Assembly: GCA_038093515.1 (NCBI GenBank)
Contig: JBBPSI010000058.1
Location: 62,001 to 126,000, forward strand
Reading direction: 5' to 3'
DNA length: 64,000 bases
From: Butyriboletus loyo
Lineage: Eukaryota; Basidiomycota; Agaricomycetes; Boletales; Boletaceae
Below the pieces are notes generated by a model. It saw only the letters and a list, made by a program, of their open reading frames with translations. It made no database searches and was not told where the DNA came from. Positions within the stretch are counted from its first letter, which is position 1; every line of letters begins with the position of its first letter. Both the position numbers and the translations under genes were made by a program. This document shows positions 1-9,093 of this stretch, piece after piece.

Positions 1-1446
1 GTAAACCGGAATCCGTCGCTCGCACGGAGTGGTGCTCCTCGTGCATCATCTCAGCGTTACCTTCGACATGTCCACGTTCAACCCCGTCAACGGTTGCGTG
101 ATGGTGATTGTTCCCCTGTCCGTGCTCGTGTGGTATATCTGCTTCCGACTCGGGATCCACCATTTCCACGACCACTTCCTCATCTCTGTCCGGCTCATCA
201 ATACCTTCCATTTCATCTTCATCCGTCTCAGCGCCAACATCATCAATACCCTCGTTATCCTTTCTCTTCTCCTCCTCTACTATAGCCCATACACGATCCA
301 CCAGGTCTTCCTTCTCTACGACACCCGGAGGAACCCTCACCCGAGCTTCCCAGAGAATTTGCTTCAATGTACCAACCGATAATGCAGAGAGGGACGAACG
401 CGGGAGCGTGACAAGTGTCGACATCGGAGGAGGTGGCAGAGGCGATGCGGTCTGCGAATGCGAATACGATGACGTGTGAGGGGTGCTAGTGGCGTGTGGT
501 GTAGACTGTCGTCCAGCGGACGATGTCGGGCGGGGAATGTTTGGTTGCCCACCGGTTGAGCGCGTCGCTCCTGGATTTATCGGAGCAGATGTCGTCCTGG
601 ATCGTTGTGTATTTGGTGCGGGACGGGGTGCGCGTGTACTGTATGGAGTCTCCTGGGGACGTTGATGATTTGGATCGAGGTCAGGGCGGGGGAATGACGT
701 ATTAGATCGAGAGCTACCATTCGCGTTGGTATTGGGGAACCCACGGGCAGACGAGTTTCTGTTGGCCGAAGAGGAGGATTCCGGTGTGAAAGGCGAAGGC
801 ACAGAGTGTTTCCTATAATAGTCCTCGTTTACGGGTGACAGACAGCCTTGAGAGGTCTGTGAAAGCATCAAGAAACGGTGTATGAGATTCCACAAAACGG
901 GAAATTCGACAACCTACCCGAGCAGCCACGGCGGCGTCCACCAGGTCATTCTTGTCTATTGGAATCTTAATCGGGATATTGTAGGCATTGATGTAGCGCC
1001 TAAGCTTTGCGAGCGGGAGCAATCGTAGTTGAGCTCGGCCAAGGGAAGTGACTGAAAGCAGGAAAGCAAAGAAGTACAAAGGCACAGTTGAATACAAGTT
1101 GGGCGCAGTCGACAAACGAACACATACCATTGAGCATCTCGATACAAAAGGCACAGACAGGTGCTAGATCATAGCCATGGCGACGCGGCATAAGTGCTTG
1201 ATAATCTGAACAAGAGGAGCAATAGCCATAACCTTTGGGGAGGAGGTGGATTGGATGAGATCAACAGAATGTATCGAATGATTGAATGTATCTAAGATGG
1301 TTCGGCTCACCACAGTGCATACACTTGCGCTGTCGATTAAAGAGTAAACTGAACTCTCTGCCACACTTTCTACAATCACTCTGGGGAGGGGCAGAATGAG
1401 GCGGGAGAGGCCCACTGAGCAAAGGGAGTCCAGCGGGTCTTGACAT
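1..1446 (-). CDS. FYVE zinc-finger / SAP-like protein, 3' end outside window
   Basis: Partial gene; coding continues past position 1. Exon 1 starts at the ATG at 1446 and encodes CRKCGREF and RQRKCMHCG. After an intron (about 1313 to 1236) exon 2 gives GYGYCSSCSDYQALMPRR and VCAFC, completing the cysteine pattern of a FYVE zinc finger that binds PI3P on endosomes. A third exon (about 1050-921) encodes a SAP-like helix pair (LLPLAKLRRYINAYNI, then KNDLVDAAVAAR). From about 828 to 1 follows a Ser/Pro/Thr-rich linker, a second SAP-like helix pair (SVGTLKQILWEARVRVPPG, KEDLVDRVWAIVEEE) and an acidic His-rich tail. FYVE plus SAP-like helices is the layout of RNF34/rififylin-type E3 ligases, whose RING lies at the C-terminus; here that part would be outside the window. 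The ligase role is therefore inferred. Confidence 0.75.
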
Positions 1447-2451
1447 CGTGAATAGAGGCAGGGGGGGACCGGGAGAGACCTGATCTTAACCATCCTAACA
1501 CCGCAGCCGGCGCGGGTTCTGGCATGTTCCCCGCCCTTCCGGATCATCGGCATTGCTATGTCTGGATAGCTCCTAGGCTATGCCGCCCTACTCACTTTTT
1601 GTACGAACACCACTCAGCGCTCAATATAAAAGTACTTTAATAAGATAAGAAACGAGTGAATCGGCAGAGGCCCAAGTGCACAACCTAGCATGGCACGCAA
1701 GCCGTGTTGAATGTCCGCAAGGGTGGTCGGGGACGCACGGCCTGAGACTTTGGTCTGCCGCTTTCGGACTTTGAAACATTCATCTGTTTGTTGCGGCGGT
1801 CAGTGGACGCAAGTCGGAGTCACCGACTACATGGGACATTCACCAATGTTCACCTGAACGCGAGTCCTTCTCTGTACTGGCCTACTAGTACACGAGCAAT
1901 CTTGATAATCAGTGCCCCCAGCCCAGACTCGCCTCATTGCAATGCCCTGTGTGAACATTTATGAGCAAAGGACATCCGTTTCGAAAGCACCCCCACTGCC
2001 ATCAAGGCAAAAGACTGCAAGTTCCCCCCCAATGGCCAGTCGAAGCTTGGGCAAACAGTGGTCGAACAGAGGGACCACTTTACTGAACACCCTGGATATG
2101 CAAACAAAGATGATGTGTCAATGGTCAGTGGTAAGGTGAAGGTAATATGTACCACAATTTATGAGTATCATGTCACCTGAGAGCAGCAAGTAGATCAAGA
2201 TCAAATCAATATGGGACAGTGCTACTCTCCTTGAGACCTCTCACCACCCTCCTTTGCCATCTTTGTGACTGCAAGTTACACCCCAATAATGTCTGTTCCC
2301 ATGCTCAACAGGAATATCATGAAATGTACTTGCCTCACAAAAGCACTTGCCAGCACATGCTCCCTCCTGTGTGCAGCCCTCAACACTGGCAATTACACTA
2401 CTTAAACATGGATTTGATGGTGCTAGTATTTCCCATCTGTCATGTGCATTG
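1447..2451. other. Intergenic and repeat-derived DNA without recognisable gene
   Basis: No convincing coding region on either strand. Up to about 2063 the base composition is ordinary. From 2064 to 2451 there is not a single CpG, matching the stretch on the other side of the inserted retrotransposon (9521-9788). The DNA looks like an old, deaminated repeat into which the younger element jumped. I could not identify the original element. Confidence 0.6.
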
Positions 2452-2879
2452 TGTTACGCTGGGCGCTAACAACTAGAACAGCGAGGAGGCACTCTGGAGT
2501 GGCCTCGAGACTCGTGAAGTGTTTTTCGAGCTGGGTCTCAGACTATATCTTAGTGCGCACACTAAGAGTCTGGAGTGAAACTAATTGCTAGCAGGTTACT
2601 GCATAGAACTAGATAAAGTACAGGGTGTAAAGACCAGGTCTTTATACTACAGAGGTCTGCGCACAGACCATGCTCCCTAATCGAGTCGCGAGAGCAAAAG
2701 TACAAATGTGGAAGAAACACTCTAGAATGTTCCAGAGTGTGAAAGAAAGCGCGTCCGTGCGCGGGAAGTGATGACTAAGCTAAAGCGGCTCATACCGCTC
2801 AACGGGCACTAGCAAAAGGCTAGGCGAGTGAAGTAGTCCCAACGGTAATGGAGAGAAAAAGTACACCACTACCGTAACA
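2452..2879 (-). repeat. 3' LTR of the chromovirus (left in window)
   Basis: 428 bp, TG...CA ends inside the inverted repeat TGTTACG/CGTAACA. It differs from the right LTR by about seven substitutions and a 1-base indel near 2520. The clear substitutions are transitions, and three of them are TG/CA here against CG in the other copy. Confidence 0.95.
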
Positions 2880-2894
2880 TTACCCCCTTCCCAT
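2880..2894 (-). other. Polypurine tract
   Basis: Read on the minus strand this is ATGGGAAGGGGGTAA, directly next to the TG of the 3' LTR. This is the expected position and composition of the plus-strand DNA primer of an LTR element. Confidence 0.85.
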
Positions 2895-2930
2895 GGTGGA
2901 GACTCCGACTCCACAACTTGAATGCTCCCT

Positions 2931-4175
2931 TCACTGAGACTCCCCCTCGTTGACGTCGTAGTCGTAAGCGTCATCGGCATTGAGATCTGCCCAGACGTCG
3001 TCCCGAAAGGTACAATTGGCGACGATATGGCCAACGGCTCCGCAGAGGCCGCATACACGTTCGGGGCAAAATTCCTGAATATGACCAGGGGCGATCCGAT
3101 GGCAGAAGGGGCACGTGTAGTTGGGGCACTCCCTGCGGAAGTGGCCGACGGTCCCGCACTCGAAGCAGAGCTGCGGGCGGACGAGGCGAGGTCGAGCAAC
3201 GCCTGGGCTGGGGTCAGGAGATCTATCGTCGACGACGATAGGGGAATCACGAGTACCCCGACCGGGGAGGTAGGGGGGTGGGGGTCCGTACGAAGAGGCG
3301 TTAGAGCCACCAGCTGCGGCGGCGACAGCGGGGGAGGTGACACGGGGGATGAGTTGGATGGCGGGGGTACCACGACGAGTGGACGGTTGGGGGGTGATGG
3401 AGCGGAAGGCCCTGTTGGCGATCCTTCTTCCTGCGGCGGTGAGGGTGACCGATCCCGGGATAGATCCAGTCTGGAGAAGCGTCTGGCGAGGTTGGCGACG
3501 CACAGTTCTAGGCGGTAGAGGGGAGTGTCGACGAGCGACCTGGGGCTCGTCGACGTCGGTCCGAAAGGACTCGAGGGACTCTCCAGTGGTCTCCCTGGAT
3601 GAATCTGCTACCAGTGTGGTCGCAGGAGAATCTCTAGCGGGTGGCGCTGGAACAGGTAATGGCGGAGGAGATCCTTCCGCGGCAGGACGAGGAGGAGGAT
3701 TGGGGCCGCGAGCGGTGGGGCGCAGGAACCCGATACGGTCATTGGACTGAAAATAAAATTCTCGCTCCCTAGGAGCGAGGGCGACGAGGATGGGGCGCAG
3801 GACGGGGGCGAGAATGCCCGGAAGGAGTTGGTCCACAACATAGCCAAATCCCTCAGCGTGAAGGATGTCTAGAGTGTACCCCCTAGCCTCCATCAAGGAG
3901 GTCTCTAGGGCGGTGGCATACACGGGCGGCTGGTTGTCGGGGCATAGGCGAGTGTGGACAGTGCGGGCGAGGGCGTAAGACCGGTAAAGACTGGCGAGGG
4001 TGCGGAGGACGTAGTCCCCAGTGAAATCCATACGTTGCTCGAGAGCATACGTAGCGACGGGGTTTTCTAAAACGGCGGCGTAAAGGACGCGGCGAGAGGA
4101 AACTGGGAGGCGAGAGGAGCGGACTGGGGGTTGAGCTGGAAGCGGGGCGTTGTTTTCTGCAGGGGGAATAGCCAT
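2931..4175 (-). CDS. Accessory ORF downstream of pol, three CCHC zinc knuckles
   Basis: 414 aa; the start codon lies 8 nt after the pol stop (4184-4186), in the -1 frame relative to pol. The N-terminal ~150 residues are mostly helical-looking without recognised domain. A long Pro/Arg-rich, probably disordered middle follows. Near the C-terminus are three tandem zinc knuckles: CX2CX4HX4C (C337, C340, H345, C350), CX2CX6HX4C (C355, C358, H365, C370) and CX2CX4HX4C (C375, C378, H383, C388). The tail is acidic. CCHC knuckles bind single-stranded nucleic acid, as in retroviral nucleocapsid. An ORF in this 'env' position is not part of a standard Ty3/Gypsy element. Expression could be by reinitiation after pol or from a separate RNA. 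Function is unproven; a nucleocapsid-like role is inference. Confidence 0.85.
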   Translation of the reverse strand: MAIPPAENNAPLPAQPPVRSSRLPVSSRRVLYAAVLENPVATYALEQRMDFTGDYVLRTLASLYRSYALARTVHTRLCPDNQPPVYATALETSLMEARGYTLDILHAEGFGYVVDQLLPGILAPVLRPILVALAPREREFYFQSNDRIGFLRPTARGPNPPPRPAAEGSPPPLPVPAPPARDSPATTLVADSSRETTGESLESFRTDVDEPQVARRHSPLPPRTVRRQPRQTLLQTGSIPGSVTLTAAGRRIANRAFRSITPQPSTRRGTPAIQLIPRVTSPAVAAAAGGSNASSYGPPPPYLPGRGTRDSPIVVDDRSPDPSPGVARPRLVRPQLCFECGTVGHFRRECPNYTCPFCHRIAPGHIQEFCPERVCGLCGAVGHIVANCTFRDDVWADLNADDAYDYDVNEGESQ

Positions 4176-4183
4176 CTTGGTTG

Positions 4184-7100
4184 TTACTGCGAAGATGGGG
4201 AGGGAAAATCCTTGGGATGGCGCAGCTTATAAGCCTTGAGCAGGGCCTGCGCATGGACCAAGTTCCCATTCGGCTCCCAGGTGTTCTCCGCTGCGGAGTA
4301 CCCTTTCCAGGAAACCAGGAACTGGCGGCGTCCCTTGGAGCCGCGGTGCGATAAGATCCGATCGATCTCGTACTCTTCATCTCCGTCTATTTCTTCCGGA
4401 GGAGGGTTTGTGAAATTGGGGCCGTGCTCCACAGTTTCGCGATAAGGGGTGAGGAGTGACGCATGGAAGACGTCATGGATCTTCCAGGTCGGTGGTAATC
4501 GGAGTCTGTACGCCACAGGGGAGACAACCTGTGCGATCTCGAACGGTCCTTCCCTTCTTGGGGCGAGCTTCTTGGACGGGTACCTGAGTCGAAGGTTGCG
4601 CCCTTCGAGCCAAACCTTATCGCCTGTCTTCCATGGACGGAACTTGGATGAGATCCGTTCCTTCATCAATCGCCGTGCCTTCTCGTGGGCTTCTAATGCC
4701 TCCGTTCGGGCTCCCGTGAGTTCCGAGAGTCTGGACTCGAGGGCGGGGAGGAACGTCTTTCCGATTGGAGGATAAGACCTCGGCTCATACCCGACCATCA
4801 GGGAGAAGGGCGTCACGTTGGTTGACGAGTGCGTCATGGAATTATGAGAGAATTCGGCCATGGGGAGGAGTTCGGCCCATCGTTCCGGGTGGCCATCACA
4901 GAAGATCCGGAGGTACGTTTCTAGCTCCTGGTTGACTCGTTCCGTCTCTCCGTCGGTCTGTGGGTGGTACGCGGAGGAGAGGGCGAGGTCGTAGTCCAGG
5001 AGCCTTGCGAGTTCTCTGGCAAAGGCGGAGGCGAACTGAGGGCCTCGATCAGAGATGCAGCGAGAGTGTAGTCCGAAGCGAAGGAAAACCGTCTTGAAAA
5101 ACAACTTGGCAACTCCTGCCGCGTCGATGTCCTTGTTGCAAGGGGAATAAATTACCCCCTTCGTAAGCCCATGGTCTACCACGACCATGACTGAATCATA
5201 ACCCAAAGAGGAAGGGAGACCGGTGATGAGGTCGACCGAGACCTGCTCGAAAGGACGAGAGGCCACGCTGGCCAGAGGAGTGAGAGGGGGCACGGTGGGA
5301 TGGGTATTAACCTTATGCGCTTGGCACGTAGCGCAGCCAGAGACGAAACGTCGGACAAGATTAGCCATGCCTGGCCACCAATAATCCCGTTGCACCAGGT
5401 TCTGGGTGCGAAAGATGCCACCGTGACCACCAGCGGGGCTTTCGTGTAGAGATCGGATGAGGTCGACACGTGCGGCCTCGGGGATATACCGTTTCTTTCG
5501 GAAATATAACTCTTTTCCGTCAAAATCCCAATCACCAGCATTCATTTTGGGGAAGAGGGGCGAGTCCTCGTAGAGAGCTTGCATGCACCGTTTGATCATT
5601 GGGTCACTGGGGGTGGAGGCGGCGATCTTTTCGGCGAGGGCGACGTCGATCTTACGAGCGAAGAGGTTTTCTGGGAGGAGGGTGACTTCCTGATTGTCGG
5701 CAGAAGTGTCAACGTCGTCGCGGCGGGATAAAGCATCGGCCGGGCCCATCTGAGTACCCGGGATGTGATGGAAATGCAGGTCGAAATCCTGCAGGAACAT
5801 GAGCCAGCGTGCTTGCCGGCGGGACAACTTGTTGGGTTGGCGGAAATACGTGAGATTCTTGTGGTCGGTGAGAATCTCTACTTGATGACCAGTACCTCGC
5901 AGGTAGTGGCGCCATTCTTCCAACGCATGGATGACAGCGAGCAACTCGCGATCATAGATATCATAGTTGCGCTCTGCTGGTGAGAGCGTCTTAGACAAGT
6001 AGGCGCAAGGATGTAAATCACCGTTGACATCCTTCTGCATGAGCACTGCTCCAGTAGCAGTGAGGGAGGCATCCGTCATCACGGCAAACGGCTTCGTGAC
6101 ATCGGGCATAGAGAGAACGGGTTGTCGTAGGAACGACTGTTTGATTGCTTGGAACGCCTGTTCGCAAGCCGGGGTCCATGCCCATGGGGAGTTCTTCTTA
6201 GTCAGGTCGTGCAGCGGCTTCGCGATGTGAGAGAAGTCCTGTATGAACCTGCGATAGAAATTGCAAAACCCGATGAAGGACCTAACTGCCTTCACCGAGG
6301 TCGGGGGGTTCCATTCGCGAATGGCTTTCAACTTGGTGGGGTCCATCTTGACCTGCCCTTCTCGGACCATCATTCCGAGGTATTCCACTTCTTCGGCATC
6401 GAACGAACACTTTTCCAGTTTGAGGAACAACTTGTGTTCGCGAAGTCGTTCCAGGACACGGATCGTTCGTGCCTCGTGTTCTGCAGAGGTGGCGGAATGG
6501 ATCAAAAGGTCGTCCATGTAGATGATCAACCATCCTTCTGCCATGAGGTCGCCGAAGATATGGTCCATCAAAGCCTGGAAGGTTGCTGGGGAATTGCAAA
6601 GGCCGAAGAACATCACGGTGGGTTCGAACAACCCTTGGGGAGTGATGAAGGCCGCTTTCCAGCGGTCGTTCGGCTTGATGAGGACGTTGTTGTATCCCCA
6701 GCGGATGTCCATCTTTGTGAAGATTTTGGACCCTTTGAGACGGTCGACGAGGTCGGAGATGAGGGGGAGAGGGTAGGCGTTTTTGACAGTATGCGAGTTC
6801 AGGTACCTGTAGTCCTGACAGGGGCGTAGCGAGCCATCCTTCTTTGATACGAAGAAGAAGGGGGCAGCCTGAGGGGACTTGGAGGGAGTGATCTTTCCCG
6901 ACTTGAGGTGTTCTTCGACGAACGCCTTACATGCCTCCGATTCTTTCGGGTTCAGAGGATAGACCTTGGCGACTTTGGGTACAAAGTCTTTGTCGAGGTC
7001 AATGGCGTGGTCGAAAGATCGGGACGGGGGAAGTTCCTCAGTGTTCTTCTTGTCAAAAACGTCCGCGAAGGCGGCGAACGGGGTAGGGAGAACTGCTTTC

Positions 7101-7744
7101 TCCTTGACGGCTTGGGCGGCGATCTCCGTCGCGATGGTTGCCTTTCGAACAGGGTAAGCTTCCCTTGCTGAAGCGTCTACTCGCTTCTTCCAGAGCTTGG
7201 CGATCTTGGAGTCTGGGTCCAAGTCAAGGTACCGTACCAGGTACCGTTGAGCGATTGCCCGAGGGGAGTCGTGTCGGGGCTTCTTGATTTGATCTGGGAG
7301 ATCGATATGGCCAGTGGCCCAATCTATTACCGGGTTGGCTTCTCGTAACCACGGTAGTCCCAGGATCATGTTTTCTCTTCCTATGTTGAGGACTAGGAAA
7401 CTCCGTTCCTCCTCGGTTTCTCCAACTCTGATGGAGAGGGTGACCTTGTGTCGAATGACTCCTCCTTGATTGTTTGACCCGTCCACGTTCTGGGCACTGA
7501 GTGGCTTGGGTAGCCGTTCCATCGGCAATCTCTTTCGCTTCACTAGATCGCGATCTATGAAGCATCCGCTTGCGCCGCTGTCCACCAGGGCGAATGTGTC
7601 GACGATTTGACCCCCTTCGTGCGCGAATAAAGAGACTGGAACTCGAATTGATTGCGCATTGGGGTTTGATACAACTACAGGGGCGATTACAAGAGGAGGC
7701 GAAGACGTCGAAACTTCCCTCCTTTCTAAAAATCCTTTGGCCAT
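4184..7744 (-). CDS. Pol polyprotein: protease, RT, RNase H, integrase, chromodomain
   Basis: 1,186 aa, uninterrupted. Order: an aspartic protease with VDSGASGCFIDR; reverse transcriptase with FFFVSKKDGSLRPCQDYRYL, FGLCNSPATFQ and the catalytic IYMDD; RNase H with VMTDASL, ELLAVIHALEEWRHYL and ILTDHKNL; integrase with an HHCC zinc-binding segment (GGHGG...CATCQAHK) and the core DX(n)DX35E residues around SVDLITG, CISDRGPQF and ETERVNQELE; last, a chromodomain with YEIDRILSHR, FLVSWKGY and NTWEP near the C-terminus. Chromodomains in this position can direct integration to heterochromatin. The first ATG overlaps the upstream ORF by 19 nt in the -1 frame, so pol is probably made by frameshifting or reinitiation. 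The several long plus-strand ORFs here are antisense shadows. Confidence 0.96.
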   Translation of the reverse strand: MAKGFLERREVSTSSPPLVIAPVVVSNPNAQSIRVPVSLFAHEGGQIVDTFALVDSGASGCFIDRDLVKRKRLPMERLPKPLSAQNVDGSNNQGGVIRHKVTLSIRVGETEEERSFLVLNIGRENMILGLPWLREANPVIDWATGHIDLPDQIKKPRHDSPRAIAQRYLVRYLDLDPDSKIAKLWKKRVDASAREAYPVRKATIATEIAAQAVKEKAVLPTPFAAFADVFDKKNTEELPPSRSFDHAIDLDKDFVPKVAKVYPLNPKESEACKAFVEEHLKSGKITPSKSPQAAPFFFVSKKDGSLRPCQDYRYLNSHTVKNAYPLPLISDLVDRLKGSKIFTKMDIRWGYNNVLIKPNDRWKAAFITPQGLFEPTVMFFGLCNSPATFQALMDHIFGDLMAEGWLIIYMDDLLIHSATSAEHEARTIRVLERLREHKLFLKLEKCSFDAEEVEYLGMMVREGQVKMDPTKLKAIREWNPPTSVKAVRSFIGFCNFYRRFIQDFSHIAKPLHDLTKKNSPWAWTPACEQAFQAIKQSFLRQPVLSMPDVTKPFAVMTDASLTATGAVLMQKDVNGDLHPCAYLSKTLSPAERNYDIYDRELLAVIHALEEWRHYLRGTGHQVEILTDHKNLTYFRQPNKLSRRQARWLMFLQDFDLHFHHIPGTQMGPADALSRRDDVDTSADNQEVTLLPENLFARKIDVALAEKIAASTPSDPMIKRCMQALYEDSPLFPKMNAGDWDFDGKELYFRKKRYIPEAARVDLIRSLHESPAGGHGGIFRTQNLVQRDYWWPGMANLVRRFVSGCATCQAHKVNTHPTVPPLTPLASVASRPFEQVSVDLITGLPSSLGYDSVMVVVDHGLTKGVIYSPCNKDIDAAGVAKLFFKTVFLRFGLHSRCISDRGPQFASAFARELARLLDYDLALSSAYHPQTDGETERVNQELETYLRIFCDGHPERWAELLPMAEFSHNSMTHSSTNVTPFSLMVGYEPRSYPPIGKTFLPALESRLSELTGARTEALEAHEKARRLMKERISSKFRPWKTGDKVWLEGRNLRLRYPSKKLAPRREGPFEIAQVVSPVAYRLRLPPTWKIHDVFHASLLTPYRETVEHGPNFTNPPPEEIDGDEEYEIDRILSHRGSKGRRQFLVSWKGYSAAENTWEPNGNLVHAQALLKAYKLRHPKDFPSPSSQ

Positions 7745-8031
7745 TCTTCGGCCACCTTGGTTGCTGCGACGGGCAGCTTTTCTTCATCTTCGTTGAAGCA
7801 TGCCTTGAGGACGTTCAAGACATCTTCCTGTTGGGTGCCTCGACCTTTCAACTCGGACAGATAGTCGACGAGTGGGGAGGGCGACTCGGGTTGCGTGACG
7901 ACAGCGGCGCGTGTGCGCTGAGGGTTGCGAGGGGGGCGAGAGGGCGGTCCTCGGGAGTTCTGTCCGTTGCGGGGACGAGGGTGGTTGGTTGATCGACAGC
8001 CGACGCAGACAAAGCATTTGTTCTGCTTCAT
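7726..8031 (-). CDS. Gag C-terminal / nucleocapsid-like ORF with damaged zinc knuckle
   Basis: 101 aa between gag and pol. Its ATG overlaps the gag stop as ATGA (8031-8028), so it sits in the -1 frame of gag. It holds one knuckle-like stretch, CVGCRSTNHPRPRN: the spacing is exactly CX2CX4HX4, but the last cysteine is asparagine. An Arg/Pro-rich segment follows, as is common after nucleocapsid knuckles. The end overlaps the start of pol by 19 nt; the overlap contains TTT directly before the TAG stop, where a -1 slip keeps TTT in the A site and enters the pol frame. In related elements this would be the C-terminal part of Gag, so this may be a frame-separated gag tail rather than an independent gene. 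Confidence 0.7.
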   Translation of the reverse strand: MKQNKCFVCVGCRSTNHPRPRNGQNSRGPPSRPPRNPQRTRAAVVTQPESPSPLVDYLSELKGRGTQQEDVLNVLKACFNEDEEKLPVAATKVAEEWPKDF

Positions 8032-8894
8032 GTACTCCGCACGTTGTATGGGGTAAGTCGGACGGCGTCAACGTCCAGGGTTGGGGTCCCTTCTGTTGGA
8101 CGAGGGCTTGGAGGAAGAGGAGAACGTGGGATGTAGCGCCGGAGGTCGTCAATGCGCTTGCTGTGGAACGCGGATGTTTTCTCGGCCCATCCGGCAAGCG
8201 TGGTAGGGGGTTTCTCGCAAGAGAGGACGGATTCGGCGAGGCGGGGGTCAAGACCGCGGATGAACCACTCGATGAGCGCCTTCTCATCTATGATTCCTGA
8301 CTTGGCGGCGAGCAGTTGGAACTCGGTGACGTATGTGTCGTAGCCGTCCTTTCGGTTGGCTTTGTTCTGGGTTAGGTTCCCCAGGTCAATACGAGCACTT
8401 TCTCCTACGTCGAAGGGATGGAAGACCCTGTGAAAGTCCTCGCAGACGGTGGTGAACTCCCTTTGTTGTGCTGTAGGGTGTCCATCTAGGAGGAGGCTCA
8501 TCCATCCTTCGGAGAACGTCTTGCCCTTTCCTTCGCTCATTTTCATGAGGAGGGCGTTGATTTTTGACTCATCGTCGGGGAATGCCGTCTGGTTGGCGGC
8601 GAAGTAGGTGCGCATGGCGAGGAGCCATCGCGAGGCGTCTTCGTTGAGACCAGAGAAGTCCTTGGGGACGATGTTCTTTTTGTCAGACATGTCGTTGTCG
8701 TTGTCTTCGTCGTCAGAGGGATCTGCGGGTGGATAATACGGTGGAGAGGGAGAGCGGGAGTTGTGTGGGGAAACGTGGGGGGTTCTGTCGAGCCAATCGC
8801 TTTGATAACCGTCGTCGCTGGGTGCCGGTTCGTCTTCCTGCCCTAGACCCTGGTCCTCGGGTTGATAAGAGGGTTCGGGGTCCGACTGGGGCAA
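8028..8894 (-). CDS. gag: Gag (capsid) protein of the chromovirus
   Basis: 288 aa. The first ~70 residues are acidic and Ser/Pro-rich. The rest has the typical Ty3/Gypsy capsid pattern: a stretch around FSGLNEDASRWLLAMRTYF, a region near FHRVFHPFDVGESARIDL, and LIEWFIRGLDPRLAESVL, all conserved in fungal Gag proteins. No zinc knuckle lies in this frame; the knuckle-like segment is in the next ORF. The start is the first ATG after a roughly 200 nt leader from the LTR. Gag forms the cytoplasmic virus-like particle that packages element RNA. Confidence 0.88.
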   Translation of the reverse strand: MPQSDPEPSYQPEDQGLGQEDEPAPSDDGYQSDWLDRTPHVSPHNSRSPSPPYYPPADPSDDEDNDNDMSDKKNIVPKDFSGLNEDASRWLLAMRTYFAANQTAFPDDESKINALLMKMSEGKGKTFSEGWMSLLLDGHPTAQQREFTTVCEDFHRVFHPFDVGESARIDLGNLTQNKANRKDGYDTYVTEFQLLAAKSGIIDEKALIEWFIRGLDPRLAESVLSCEKPPTTLAGWAEKTSAFHSKRIDDLRRYIPRSPLPPSPRPTEGTPTLDVDAVRLTPYNVRST

Positions 8895-9081
8895 AGGGGA
8901 AAACTGGGGTTGAGGGTCTGGCGGGGCGGGAGAGTGTGGCGGCGATGGGTTGTCGACGACGATGGGTTCCGGTTCAGGGAAGGGAACGCGGAAAGAACGA
9001 CCGACGCGTCTGGGACGTTGGATGGAAATGGTGGGCGAGGGGAGGGCGGCTTTACTGCTGAAGAGCAGAAGCGAGAGGAAG

Positions 9082-9091
9082 ATCTAGTTCT
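9082..9091 (-). promoter_or_regulatory. Self-complementary primer-binding site
   Basis: In element sense the RNA reads AGAACUAGAU two nt after the 5' LTR end. This pairs perfectly over 10 bp with AUCUAGUUCU in the LTR, whose first base (9255) is also the transcription start predicted from the TATA box. It does not have the TGG start usual for a tRNA-primed site. Tf1/sushi elements are known to prime reverse transcription with the 5' end of their own mRNA in this way. Confidence 0.8.
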
Positions 9092-9093
9092 TT

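Noticed and set aside
2922..3750. Long plus-strand ORFs opposite the zinc-knuckle ORF
   Set aside because: They are antisense shadows of the GC-rich coding strand and have no recognisable motif.
6149..6829. 226 aa plus-strand ORF opposite pol
   Set aside because: Antisense to the reverse transcriptase; the minus-strand frame has all catalytic motifs.
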